Assembly (NCBI GenBank): GCA_023539445.1
Contig: JAKCEW010000003.1
Coordinates: 62,001 to 126,000 of the forward strand
DNA length: 64,000 nucleotides
Direction of reading: 5' to 3'
Source of the DNA: Candidatus Terraquivivens yellowstonensis
Lineage (GTDB): Archaea > Thermoproteota > Nitrososphaeria_A > Caldarchaeales > Wolframiiraptoraceae
Shown: one piece after another, positions 36,775 to 45,203 of the stretch
Layout: the number at the start of each line of letters is the position of its first letter
Numbering within the stretch: position 1 is the stretch's first letter
Made by a program: the position numbers and the translations under genes
Notes under the pieces: model-generated
The model's database searches: none
Told to the model about the DNA's origin: nothing
What the model saw: the letters and a program-made list of their open reading frames with translations, nothing else

Positions 36775-37791
36775 TCAAGGTTTTAGAAGCAGCCTACCGA
36801 CAGATTCTTTCCGGCGCATCTTTTCCATAGCATCATAGATTTTCTCGAGTGGATAGACAGTTACCACAGGCCTTACCTTTCCATCTGCAGTGAGCTTGAG
36901 CGCATCCTCCAAATCCTTCTTTGTGGCGGCTATCGTGCCTGCTATGGAATTCGCCTTTAAGATTATCAGCCCAAGCGGAACCTCAACGGATGACGCAGTT
37001 ACATTGCCCACTACGACCATCCTGCCACCCCATGCCAAACACCTCAGGCTCTTTTCAAAGGTAGGCTGACCAACCGCCTCCAGTACGACATCTACACCAT
37101 CATCGCCAGTAAGCCTTTTGACCTTCTCGACCATCTTGTCGTCAGAGAGTAGAACCTCGTCAGCTCCCGCTTCCATTATATACTTGAACTTTTCTTCCGA
37201 GCTCGTTGCTGCTATTACCTTACAGCCAAGGGCCTTTGCGACTTGAACCGCATGGATTCCTACACCGCCACCAGCACCCGTTATTAGCACAGATTCGTCC
37301 TGCTTGACCTTTGCTACATGTCTGAACGCGCGCAGCACCATGCCCGTCACGCATGATGCTATCGCCGCTCCCTCTGGAGTGACGTTATCCGGCACCTTCA
37401 CTAGGCTCCTCTCATGGACCTTCACCATCTGGGCAAACGAGCCATTTATCTCCTCGCCGAATGTGAGCCTTTGCTTGCATAGGTTCTCATTTCCAGATTT
37501 GCAATACTTGCACTTGCCACACGGAATGTACGTCAGCGATGCAACCCTGTCGCCAGGCTTGAAGTCCACGACGTCTTCACCGACCGCTAACACCTTTCCG
37601 GCTATCTCGTGGCCCAAGATTATTGGAAGCTTCGTTCTTGGGAAATATCCATCAATCGTTAGCAAGTCCCTGTAACAAAGACCAGACATCTCAACTTCTA
37701 GCAGAACCTCATTAGAACCTAAAGACGGGTCGAGCTCAAGATCCGTTAATTCAGGCAACTCCTTAAACTTCTTGAGAAGGACTGCCCTCAA
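36775..37791 (-). CDS. Zinc-type dehydrogenase, acryloyl-CoA reductase-like
   Basis: 338 residues, medium-chain dehydrogenase. Catalytic zinc: Cys39 (LCYRDLL), His61-Glu62 (GHE). Structural zinc: Cys91, 94, 97, 105. NAD(P) loop GAGGGVGIHAVQVAKALG. LCYRDLL..GYFPR, SCVTGMVLRAFRHV and ATKKDLEDALKL resemble the acryloyl-CoA reductase (NADPH) of the Sulfolobales 3-hydroxypropionate/4-hydroxybutyrate cycle as I recall it. A plain quinone or alcohol dehydrogenase is the alternative. TTG start at 37791. Confidence 0.82.
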   Translation of the reverse strand: MRAVLLKKFKELPELTDLELDPSLGSNEVLLEVEMSGLCYRDLLTIDGYFPRTKLPIILGHEIAGKVLAVGEDVVDFKPGDRVASLTYIPCGKCKYCKSGNENLCKQRLTFGEEINGSFAQMVKVHERSLVKVPDNVTPEGAAIASCVTGMVLRAFRHVAKVKQDESVLITGAGGGVGIHAVQVAKALGCKVIAATSSEEKFKYIMEAGADEVLLSDDKMVEKVKRLTGDDGVDVVLEAVGQPTFEKSLRCLAWGGRMVVVGNVTASSVEVPLGLIILKANSIAGTIAATKKDLEDALKLTADGKVRPVVTVYPLEKIYDAMEKMRRKESVGRLLLKP

Positions 37792-37840
37792 TATTCATCA
37801 GACGGTTTTCTTAACATGGCCATATATATGTTGACCGGTT

Positions 37841-38470
37841 CTAACGTTCCTTTCCCAAAAGCTCGTAAGCAGCTGCCAACGCACCATACAATGCCTTAAT
37901 CCTATCGTTCGAGCCTGCTATGAGTACGACATCACCATCGGATGGTTTAAAGGAAGACATTATCATCGATGCAAAGTTCGGTTGCTCCTCGCTCAGATTG
38001 CTGACGCCTGGCATTAGCAGATTCCCTTCTTGCATAGCTATTACCATGGCGGCATCCGCGCCTGCCCTTATCGCGGCATCCCTCTCTTCCAAACCCGTCC
38101 TCAATAGTTTGGCCATGCCCTTCACTTTTACACCAATGCTGTACCGATAGTTCCAAGGCATATTCCCATTAAGCTCAACGAATTCGCCTATCTTTTTCCT
38201 CAATGCTTCATAAAGCTCCCTACCTTTCTCGGTTAAGCTACAACCCGAGCGGTCTACCTTGACGAGAGAGTGTTTCTTAAGCCTATTGATAACTGTCCTG
38301 ATAGCACCCTCGCCTATACCGAGCTCTTCTGTGAACCTTTTCCTACCGAGGCTCCCCTTATCTCCCAAAACAAGGAGCGCCATGATAATGTGCGGAGCTG
38401 TGAAGGATGGTGATGGGCCTGGTGCTTTTCCTCTAGCGAGCTGACCTATCTGCTCGTGAATGCTCAGCAC
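37841..38470 (-). CDS. Winged-helix archaeal regulator (DUF4443-like)
   Basis: 209 residues. The N-terminal 80 residues form a winged helix (FTEELGIGEGAIRTVINRLKKHSLVKV.. SLTEKGRELY). The C-terminal half (about 105-205) looks like a small ligand-binding or dimer domain with RDAAIRAGADAAMVI and DGDVVLIAGSNDRIKALYGAL. This matches DUF4443 proteins of archaea, of unknown target. It lies between the Zn dehydrogenase gene (downstream) and ftsY. Autoregulation or control of the dehydrogenase is possible but unshown. Confidence 0.7.
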   Translation of the reverse strand: MLSIHEQIGQLARGKAPGPSPSFTAPHIIMALLVLGDKGSLGRKRFTEELGIGEGAIRTVINRLKKHSLVKVDRSGCSLTEKGRELYEALRKKIGEFVELNGNMPWNYRYSIGVKVKGMAKLLRTGLEERDAAIRAGADAAMVIAMQEGNLLMPGVSNLSEEQPNFASMIMSSFKPSDGDVVLIAGSNDRIKALYGALAAAYELLGKER

Positions 38471-38534
38471 GTCAGAGATTATTTTGACCCGAAATATAGA
38501 GATTTAATGCCGCGGTAGAGGAATTTGTAGCATT

Positions 38535-39452
38535 TTAGGAGGCGCGGCCGAGCACCATGTTAATCAGCCTTTTTTTATTCAAGGGTTCGAGATCGCCTAG
38601 CCCTTGCCCGGTTCCTACGAACAGTATCGGCTTCCCCGTCATGTAGCTGACGGATATCGCAGAACCTCCCTTCGTGTCAGCATCCAACTTCGCCAGAATT
38701 ATATAATCTATACCGACGTACTCATTGAACCTCCTAACCTGCTCGACGACGACGTTGCCTGCGAGAGCGTCACCTACGTATATTACCACATCCGGATTTG
38801 ATACCTTCTTGATTTTCCTCATCTCTTCGAGAAGGTTCTTGTCGACCTCCGTCCTGCCCGCAGTATCTATTAGAACTGTGCTGACTTTCGCCGCCTTTGC
38901 GGCTTCTATAGCATCCAAAGCTACGGCCGCCGGGTCTCCGCCATATTTATGGCTTACAACCCTTACTCCAACCCTTTCGGCAAGACCCTTTAGCTGTTCG
39001 ACTGCTCCAGCCCTGTATGTATCGCTGCATGCTATTATCGAATTCAGACCCTTAGACTTCAGGTAGTTCGATACCTTTACAACGCTCGTCGTCTTTCCGC
39101 CACCGTTCGGGCCGACGAAGAGTACGACTGTAGGCTTGCCCGAGCGGTAATTGGACATGACCAAGTTTACGAAGGAGCTGTCCGGATCAACCTCCAATAT
39201 CACTGAGCTGATGCTCTCTTCTAAAACTTGCATGACTGCTTCCTTGTGTTCCGAGAATCTAGGAACCTTCAACGTTCTCAGACGTTCTACGACTTCCATC
39301 GCCAACTTCTCGGCAACCTCAACAGCCACATCGCTAGCAATCAGTTGTAGCTTGAAGTCCTCGACATACTTTTTTATATCGCCTTCTGAAAGTGTGGTCG
39401 TCTTTATCCTATCCGCAAGGCTTGCGAACGCTCTCTTAACGCCCTCCAGCAT
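38535..39452 (-). CDS. ftsY: Signal recognition particle receptor FtsY
   Basis: 305 residues, compact archaeal form without the long acidic N-terminal domain. NG domain: helical N part (1-90), G1 GPNGGGKTTSVVK, YRAGAVEQLKG, DTAGRTEVDK (G3), LAKLDADTKGG (G4), GTGQGLGDLEP. The GTPase docks SRP-ribosome complexes at the membrane. It overlaps pfdA by one base at the start, the classic archaeal pfdA-ftsY pairing. Confidence 0.97.
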   Translation of the reverse strand: MLEGVKRAFASLADRIKTTTLSEGDIKKYVEDFKLQLIASDVAVEVAEKLAMEVVERLRTLKVPRFSEHKEAVMQVLEESISSVILEVDPDSSFVNLVMSNYRSGKPTVVLFVGPNGGGKTTSVVKVSNYLKSKGLNSIIACSDTYRAGAVEQLKGLAERVGVRVVSHKYGGDPAAVALDAIEAAKAAKVSTVLIDTAGRTEVDKNLLEEMRKIKKVSNPDVVIYVGDALAGNVVVEQVRRFNEYVGIDYIILAKLDADTKGGSAISVSYMTGKPILFVGTGQGLGDLEPLNKKRLINMVLGRAS

Positions 39453-39862
39453 TACTCGGTCCTCACACTCTCCAAAAACCTTCTAAGCTCTGCAGCTCTA
39501 TTGAGATGTTCCTGAAGCCTTTGCAAATATGCTTCCTTCATGCGTATCAGGTTGTCCTTTCTCTTCAGCATTATTTGATAACCCTCGTCCAAGGACTTTG
39601 TAATAATGACGTCGGCGCCCACGCTCACCTCCATCTTATCAGTAGACGTTATGATACCATGTACGAAGTTTCCGCCACCTATCGGTATCAAGACCTCCAT
39701 ACTGCCCTCAGCCTTCTTCATTTCTTCTATGAATGATATAGCGTTCTCATGCTCCCTCAGCGCCGCATCAAGTGTTGCTAATCTTAGCTGAAATTCGTTG
39801 ACTATCTGCTCTATTATCTGAAGTTCTGCAATCGCCCTAGCAACTTGCTCCTTAGACGCCAC
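39452..39862 (-). CDS. pfdA: Prefoldin alpha subunit
   Basis: 136 residues. Two coiled-coil arms (about 1-45 and 90-136) flank the beta-hairpin middle with VLIPIGGGNFVHGII and VSVGADVIITKSL, the prefoldin alpha pattern. Forms a hexamer with prefoldin beta and hands unfolded proteins to the thermosome. Its stop is joined to the ftsY ATG. Confidence 0.93.
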   Translation of the reverse strand: MASKEQVARAIAELQIIEQIVNEFQLRLATLDAALREHENAISFIEEMKKAEGSMEVLIPIGGGNFVHGIITSTDKMEVSVGADVIITKSLDEGYQIMLKRKDNLIRMKEAYLQRLQEHLNRAAELRRFLESVRTE

Positions 39863-39939
39863 AACCTAAACCTCCAACAGCGATACATAACCCGATTTAT
39901 TTCTTATTTTTAAATGTGTTTGATAACTTTTTAGCCATC

Positions 39940-40977
39940 TCATGCTATATAATAGAGCTTTTGTCTCGCATCCCGAAGAAGCGGCTTCCTTTTTACCATT
40001 CCCTTGCCTATCAACAGCGCCAAGGCCTGCCTCATCGTCCTGTCGGGCAACATTGTCTTCCTTACCAGCTCCCTATGCGTAAGGGGTCCTTCGTACTCGA
40101 GTGTCTTAAGGATCAGTTTAGCACTTGGAGGTATTTTTAATAACTCCTCGGCGAGCTGCACCTTCTTCGCCATCTTCTCCAAAACGTAGGAGCTGCCCGG
40201 TAACCTCACCAGCCGTGCCGGGACGTCATGCTTTTTGATGCACACTTTGTTACTGACTTTGAGTCTAATCGTGCCGTCTATGACCACCTCGCACCTCGCT
40301 CTTGCATGTATGCCATTTATGAAGATTTTAGAGTCATCCGGTACGATCAACGGTCTTCTTGTGACGTCTAAGGAGTTAACGGGCACTATCACGAGCACCT
40401 TTGACCTGTGAGCAACCATAGGCCCACCGGCGGATAATGCGTAAGCGCTCGAGCCTAAAGGTGTCGATATTATCACACCATCGCTATAATCCCTCCACAC
40501 GATTTCATCATCGACCGTCAATGTGTACTCCATTATTGTAGCACTCTTCGAGGGGAAGATTGCAGCTTCATTCACCGCAGGCAGAACGTTTTTGTCATCC
40601 ACAGAGACCGAGAGACGTGTGTTCTCCTCAACGACGAATCTCTTTTTTTGTAAATTCTCGAGTGCACGCGGTAGGTCCTTTACTGATATCTCTGTTAAGA
40701 ACCCCCTAGTCTCCGTTTCGCATACGCCAAGCACGGGCACGTGCCTTGAGCCGAGCTCATGGAAAGCCTTTAGGACGTCGCTATCCGTTCCGACAACGAT
40801 TGCTATATCATCCTCCGTGTACTCGGCGTCTGCTAGACTTTTCAAGGCCCTGTATTCCATGTTGAATGTCTCTATGGTTGCGCATACCTCCGCGGCCAGC
40901 TTTTCAGATCTGTTCGGTATCCTAATGTAGAGCAAAGACACGCACCGGCTTCCAACCAAGAATGGAGTTTTAACCAA
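39940..40977 (-). CDS. NAD kinase-like protein with C-terminal winged helix
   Basis: 345 residues. Residues 1-265 follow the ATP-NAD kinase fold: AVNEAAIFPS (NE motif), STPLGSSAYALSAGGPMV (the family TPTGSTAYSLSAGGP motif) and a beta-rich C-lobe ending with a DG-I segment (VVIDGT). The usual GGDGT loop is altered to VGTDSD (62-67), so ATP binding could be changed. Residues about 277-345 add a winged helix (LILKTLEYEGPLTHRELVRK, DRTMRQALALLIGKGMV), a DNA-binding type. It may be a kinase fused to, or turned into, an NADP-responsive regulator. Confidence 0.78.
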   Translation of the reverse strand: MVKTPFLVGSRCVSLLYIRIPNRSEKLAAEVCATIETFNMEYRALKSLADAEYTEDDIAIVVGTDSDVLKAFHELGSRHVPVLGVCETETRGFLTEISVKDLPRALENLQKKRFVVEENTRLSVSVDDKNVLPAVNEAAIFPSKSATIMEYTLTVDDEIVWRDYSDGVIISTPLGSSAYALSAGGPMVAHRSKVLVIVPVNSLDVTRRPLIVPDDSKIFINGIHARARCEVVIDGTIRLKVSNKVCIKKHDVPARLVRLPGSSYVLEKMAKKVQLAEELLKIPPSAKLILKTLEYEGPLTHRELVRKTMLPDRTMRQALALLIGKGMVKRKPLLRDARQKLYYIA

Positions 40978-40991
40978 TCGTTATAAAAGCC

Positions 40992-41258
40992 TTATACCAC
41001 TAAAGCTTCAGCCATACTGACAGACCCTTTACCGGCACCCACCACGCATATATTTCGAATCCTTGAGAGGTCTTACTTTAAACGGCCGACATTCAACGTC
41101 TGACCTTTAATAAAAACAATTCTCCTGACGAGTTCATAGGAGTTCACGGCCTTGATGGCATACTCAATTATATCCAGCGCAATCCTCCTTCCTTCCACAT
41201 TACCATGGGAAAGTAATGCCTGCTTGTTCTTAATAACAGATTGACTTTGCCACTGCAT
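40992..41258 (-). pseudogene. Decayed N-terminal fragment of glycerate 2-kinase
   Basis: The minus-strand frame reads GNVEGRRIALDIIEYAIKAV, which matches the start of MOFRL/DUF4147 glycerate 2-kinases. It then meets an in-frame TAA (41073-41075), and continues in the same frame with DLSRIRNICVVGAGKGSVSM. That last stretch is the GaGKA nucleotide-loop pattern of the same family. A second stop follows at 40992-40994 and nothing of the remaining 350 or so residues is present. So the gene was truncated and carries a nonsense mutation. It fills most of the NAD kinase-L15e gap (40978-41294). Confidence 0.75.
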
Positions 41259-41294
41259 CTTTAAAGACGTTTAGAAATTTCGTGATCGATGCTC

Positions 41295-41756
41295 TTACTT
41301 AATCTTTGCTGGTAAGGACAGGTTTCTGTCGGATACGACCGATGGATGGTGGGGATCGACCATTATAACTTCGTACCATTTGTAAAGGCCGTCGCTCGCT
41401 ACCCAGTAGGCTCCGAGCGGGTAGAGGTTCGGATACTTCTTCCTAGCTCTGTTTATGGCCTCTTCTTTCATGGATACGTTGACTTTGTGCTTCACGACAC
41501 CGAGTGCCTTCGGCCTTCTGCCGGACCTCGGCCTCGGTCTTGCGAAGCCTCCCTTTCTTACCCTAACCCTTAAGACCACATAGCCTTGCTTGTCCCTATA
41601 GCCGAGACTCCTCGCCCTGTCAAGTCTCAAAGGTTTATCGATTCTCATGACCGCGGGCTGCCTGCGCCACTCTATCAGCCTCTTTCTCATGAGCTGCTTT
41701 AGCTCTTCTGGTTTCTCCCTCCAAAGTTTTGAAAGGTGCGCGTACAAGCCCGTCAT
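41295..41756 (-). CDS. rpl15e: Ribosomal protein L15e
   Basis: 153 residues, archaeal/eukaryotic large-subunit protein. MTGLYAHLSKLWREKP begins as L15e proteins do, then RARSLGYRDKQGYVVLRVRVRKGG, RPRSGRRPKALGV and YPNLYPLGAYWVASDG. I prefer ATG 41756. A frame extension to an ATG at 41795 would add 13 residues, but a TATA-like CTTATTAAA lies right at that point. Divergent from the COG1325-rnp3-rnp2 genes. Confidence 0.93.
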   Translation of the reverse strand: MTGLYAHLSKLWREKPEELKQLMRKRLIEWRRQPAVMRIDKPLRLDRARSLGYRDKQGYVVLRVRVRKGGFARPRPRSGRRPKALGVVKHKVNVSMKEEAINRARKKYPNLYPLGAYWVASDGLYKWYEVIMVDPHHPSVVSDRNLSLPAKIK

Positions 41757-41838
41757 GCCGGTACCCAACCGTTTGTAGGTCTGGTAGTGTTCCATTTAAT
41801 AAGCTTATCAGTAGCTTCTACCATCACATAATCCGGTT

Positions 41839-42252
41839 ATGAGGGTTTTAGGCGTAACCGCTAGGGTCTTATGCCACGCCACAGAAGACGAGAAAAAGGT
41901 ACTAAGAGCTCTCGAGAACGTTTTGGGTAGCATAGAAGGAGGGAGGCTTAAGAGGGAGCAGCTGGTCGGCCATTATGGAGACCCCATAATCCTGCTAACT
42001 TTAGAGTTAAGCGATGAGGAGAGGGCCAAAGCCGTGCTGGAGAAATTGAAGAAAGGCTTGAGCGTCGTCGAGAAGTTAACGCTGGTCTCCGAGGCGTTCG
42101 AAGAAAAAGGTCAGGAGGGCATACTCTACGTAAGGCTTGATAAGCAGAGCGCATACCTTGGAAACTTGAAGCTCTCGGAGAGAGATTCCATAAAGCTCGA
42201 GTTTAGAATTGCTGGGAGTTTAAACGATTTGAAGTATGAGATGGGTGTGTAG
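41839..42252 (+). CDS. COG1325 RNA-binding protein (exosome/RNase P neighbour)
   Basis: 137 residues. GVTARVLCHATEDEKKVLRALENVL, EGGRLKREQLVGHYGDPIILL and a C-terminal YVRLDKQSAYLGNLKL... KLEFRI match the archaeal COG1325 family, predicted as an exosome- or RNase P-associated RNA-binding protein and long known as a neighbour of L15e and RNase P genes. Exact role unknown. Two bases before rnp3, clearly one operon. Confidence 0.82.
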   Translation: MRVLGVTARVLCHATEDEKKVLRALENVLGSIEGGRLKREQLVGHYGDPIILLTLELSDEERAKAVLEKLKKGLSVVEKLTLVSEAFEEKGQEGILYVRLDKQSAYLGNLKLSERDSIKLEFRIAGSLNDLKYEMGV

Positions 42253-42254
42253 CG

Positions 42255-42932
42255 GTGGGTAGTAGGACCTTCGTCGACTTTTGGATAAGGCCCCCCGATG
42301 TTACCATTGCAAAGGAGATGTGTAAAAGGGCATCCGAATTGGGATATTCAGCGCTTGTCGTCGAGGCACCCAAATCCATGCTCGATGAGCTAAAGGGGAT
42401 CGCCAAGGAATACGGTTTAGAGCTTTACAGCAAAGCCGTCATATCCGCTAAGACTAGGAGCGATGTGCTTAAGATGGTAACAAAACTTAGGCACTCTTAC
42501 GACGCGATTGCTGTGCATTGTTTGACAAGGGATGCTGCTTTGGTGGCCTTAAGGGATGGAAGGGTTGATACTGTTGTGTTCAGGGCAAACGGTTTCATGA
42601 CAATCGATAAGCACATGTTATCCGTAACGCGGAACTCCATAGAGCTCACACTCATAGATGCCATTTCTGATAGAGTGGCGCTCCAAAAGATGAGGGGCAT
42701 TGTACGGTTGATCGATGCAAAAGGTCTAAGCGTCATTTTCTCCTCCTGCGCCTCCAATCCTGTGGAACAGAGGGGGCCGTTCGAGACCTCATGCATAATC
42801 AACGCATTTGGCCTCAACTTCGAGCGCTCGCTCGATGCAATCTCGACCGTACCGCTGAACATACTGCTTAGAAACAGAGCCAAGCTATCCGGCGAGATTG
42901 TGCAGGAGGGTGTGTGGCTTGTTAAGGGCTAG
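42255..42932 (+). CDS. rnp3: RNase P protein component 3 (Rpp30)
   Basis: 225 residues, TIM-barrel protein subunit of archaeal RNase P. TFVDFWIRPPDVTIAKEMC.. LGYSALVVEAPK at the start, AIAVHCLTRDAALVALRDGRVDTV, then VIFSSCASNPVEQRG in the later barrel. Pairs with the Pop5 homologue encoded next; the two overlap. GTG start at 42255. Confidence 0.9.
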   Translation: MGSRTFVDFWIRPPDVTIAKEMCKRASELGYSALVVEAPKSMLDELKGIAKEYGLELYSKAVISAKTRSDVLKMVTKLRHSYDAIAVHCLTRDAALVALRDGRVDTVVFRANGFMTIDKHMLSVTRNSIELTLIDAISDRVALQKMRGIVRLIDAKGLSVIFSSCASNPVEQRGPFETSCIINAFGLNFERSLDAISTVPLNILLRNRAKLSGEIVQEGVWLVKG

Positions 42933-43239
42933 GTACCGCTACGTTTTCGTAAAACCCTTTCCGGGAGATGTTAGACTTGATAAACTTGAAATATGGAAGG
43001 CCGTACAATCGAGTCTTCAGTATCTTGTCGGCGCTTTGGGCTATGCGGATGTCAATCCGTATCTGGTCAGGGTTCAGAAGGATTTGGACGGCCTTGTGAT
43101 GAGATGCAATTCAAAGCACATTAGAACGTTTGTAGCGGCCATCGCCCTCGTCAATAATGTCGGAGGGGAGCGCGTAGCTTTGGATATTAAAAAGGTATCG
43201 GGCACGTTAAAAGCGTTGCTTAGAAAATTAAAATGCTAA
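42919..43239 (+). CDS. rnp2: RNase P protein component 2 (Pop5)
   Basis: 106 residues from TTG 42919 (a TTG at 42898 would add 7). RARYRYVFVKPFPGD is the conserved start, EIWKAVQSSLQYLVGALGYADVN and CNSKHIRTFVAAIALVNNV the core. It binds RNase P RNA with Rpp30. A GGAGG site lies before the chosen start, within the end of rnp3, so the two are translationally coupled. Confidence 0.88.
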   Translation: MLRARYRYVFVKPFPGDVRLDKLEIWKAVQSSLQYLVGALGYADVNPYLVRVQKDLDGLVMRCNSKHIRTFVAAIALVNNVGGERVALDIKKVSGTLKALLRKLKC

Positions 43240-43267
43240 ATACGGCTCGCCTAATTTTATACATAGG

Positions 43268-43717
43268 ATGAGGATAGCAGTAGGAAGCGATGAGAGGACT
43301 AAGCTGACAGACTTCGTTATCGAGGAGCTGAAAAGGAGGGGACATACCGTCAAGCTTTACGGCGCCCTTGTCAGGGACGTAGCTCCATGGCCAGACGTGG
43401 CACTCGAAGTTGCCGAGAGCATCTTAAAGAAAGAGGCGGACGAGGGGATATTATTCTGTTGGACCGGTACCGGTGTAACGATAGCGGCCAACAAGGTTCC
43501 AGGCATAAGGGCAGCCCTTTGTAGCAGTGGAGAAATAGCCAAGGGTGCGAGGAAGTGGAATAAGCCCAACATTCTAGTGATGAGCCTTTCTGAGACGACC
43601 GAGGAGAAGGCAAAGGAGATACTGGATGCGTGGTTCTCAACAGACTTCGACCCCTCCGAAGAGGAGAACATAAAGAGGTTGGAGGAGATAGAGAGGAGGT
43701 TTCTAAGAAAAGAATGA
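43268..43717 (+). CDS. rpiB: RpiB/LacAB-family sugar isomerase
   Basis: 149 residues. RIAVGSDERTKLTDFVIEELKRRGH, then LKKEADEGILFCWTGTGVTIAANKVPGIRAALC, the catalytic cysteine/GTG loop of ribose-5-phosphate isomerase B. The related phosphopentose or galactose-6-phosphate isomerases are alternatives. It follows rnp2 by 28 bases and ends three bases before the convergent prenyl synthase gene. Confidence 0.85.
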   Translation: MRIAVGSDERTKLTDFVIEELKRRGHTVKLYGALVRDVAPWPDVALEVAESILKKEADEGILFCWTGTGVTIAANKVPGIRAALCSSGEIAKGARKWNKPNILVMSLSETTEEKAKEILDAWFSTDFDPSEEENIKRLEEIERRFLRKE

Positions 43718-43719
43718 AG

Positions 43720-44694
43720 CTATCTCAGCCCGCTTAGCATAGAATTGACGCAGTATCTTGGAAACTCCATCAGCATAGATTTGTAGCGGGAGTCCGGTAT
43801 CGCTGGATTGGAGATTAGTTCTTTTGCCCTAGTTATGTAATCATTTATTTCCTTTACGAATATGTCGCTTCTTCTTATGTCGAATAGGGATTTTGGTATG
43901 ATTGCGCGAAGGTTACCAGTCTTGGTCGCTATATAAAACTGCTTTATCATATCCTCGAATTGCCTGAGTACGAAGATTGGAAAGTTCAAGCGTCTTCTGT
44001 CGCTCAATATATCAACATAGTCGTCAGCAAGCTGGTATGCCATACCAACCGTCTCGCCATACTCTCTCATCAGCTCTCTTACCTTCCCATCAGCGTGCGC
44101 AAGCACAGCAGCGCTCTCGGTTGCCGCCGCGAAGAGCGAGGCAGTCTTCTCTTTGACTATCCTTGTATAGAGCTTCTTGGAGAATTCTTCTCCCGAAAAT
44201 ATCTCTTCCAGAATCCCTGTTGAGGCATCGTCCCATGCCTTTAAAAATATTCTAGCAAGCTCGACTCCCTTCTCGAGCACTGTCTGGAACGCGAGGTTAA
44301 TAATCCTGTGCCCTTGTATGATAGCATTCGCCACACCTATCCGCCTCCAAAGCGCTGGCCTACCCCTTCTCTCCATATCGCCGTCGATTATATCATCATG
44401 AATCAAGCTCGCATTATGCGCAAGCTCTAAGGCACAGGCAACCTCAAGCGCCGCATCCCTATCTTTACCCCCAAGGGCATCGTAGGCGAGTAGAAGCAGT
44501 ATAGACCTTAATCTCTTACCACCGGATAATGCGTTTTTTATGATCGCCCTATCGCTCCTGCTCTTAATCTTCTCTGAGAGCTTTTCATCTATCTCTGCCC
44601 TCGCTAACTTCACGTACTCGATTAGATCAGCCCATGCCAAGGAGGTCAAATTTTTGCGACCAGCCTTCTTTCTATCCCGGCTATTGTAAGGCAC
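43720..44694 (-). CDS. Geranylgeranyl/farnesyl-type polyprenyl diphosphate synthase
   Basis: 324 residues. First Asp-rich motif HDDIIDGDMERRGRPALW, second QLADDYVDILSD in the place of the usual GxxDDxxD. KTASLFAAATESAAVLAHADG and SGGKRLRSILLLLAYDALG are standard. It makes isoprenoid chains for archaeal lipids, probably geranylgeranyl or longer. The exact chain length cannot be read. ATG start. Confidence 0.85.
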   Translation of the reverse strand: MPYNSRDRKKAGRKNLTSLAWADLIEYVKLARAEIDEKLSEKIKSRSDRAIIKNALSGGKRLRSILLLLAYDALGGKDRDAALEVACALELAHNASLIHDDIIDGDMERRGRPALWRRIGVANAIIQGHRIINLAFQTVLEKGVELARIFLKAWDDASTGILEEIFSGEEFSKKLYTRIVKEKTASLFAAATESAAVLAHADGKVRELMREYGETVGMAYQLADDYVDILSDRRRLNFPIFVLRQFEDMIKQFYIATKTGNLRAIIPKSLFDIRRSDIFVKEINDYITRAKELISNPAIPDSRYKSMLMEFPRYCVNSMLSGLR

Positions 44695-44749
44695 AAGCTT
44701 CTTATTAAAGCGTATTTTGTGAATTGTCGTCTTTCTGGCAGATATTGTT

Positions 44750-45166
44750 TTAAAGGTAACTGTTCAGCCTCGCTTCTATCTGCCTTTTCGGCATCGCGCC
44801 GATTATCCTATCAACCGGCTGCCCATTCTTAAAAACTATCAGGGTCGGTATGCCCATTATCCCGAACTTTGCCGTGGTCATTGGATTCTCATCCACGTTG
44901 AGCTTCCCAAAAACTATCTTCCCGGCATATTCCTTCGCAAGTTCTTCAATGACCGGTGCGAGCATCCTGCAAGGCATACACCATTCTGCCCAAAAGTCTA
45001 CGACCACCAGCTTGTTGCTCGAGACGAAGTCGTCAAAGTTTTCGTCGGTAAGTGTAACAGGCTCAGAAGGAGCGTGCGTTACAGAACCGCTCCCTACTCC
45101 TGACGTCTTCTTCATAAGCTCGGCAAGTTTACGCTGCTTTATTTTTTCCAATTCATCGTCTTGCAT
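44750..45166 (-). CDS. Thioredoxin with basic N-terminal helix
   Basis: 138 residues. Thioredoxin fold from about residue 38 with the active site WAEWCMPCRMLAP and cis-Pro loop GIPTLIVFKNG. The first 20 residues, DDELEKIKQRKLAELMKK, form an amphipathic charged helix like that at the start of PDCD5 proteins (one is encoded at 55.6 kb). This extension is common in archaeal thioredoxins. It lies between the prenyl synthase and homoserine kinase genes on the same strand. Confidence 0.9.
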   Translation of the reverse strand: MQDDELEKIKQRKLAELMKKTSGVGSGSVTHAPSEPVTLTDENFDDFVSSNKLVVVDFWAEWCMPCRMLAPVIEELAKEYAGKIVFGKLNVDENPMTTAKFGIMGIPTLIVFKNGQPVDRIIGAMPKRQIEARLNSYL

Positions 45167-45203
45167 GACGCGTTGATGTAAAACATCCCCATTAATAAAC
45201 CGT

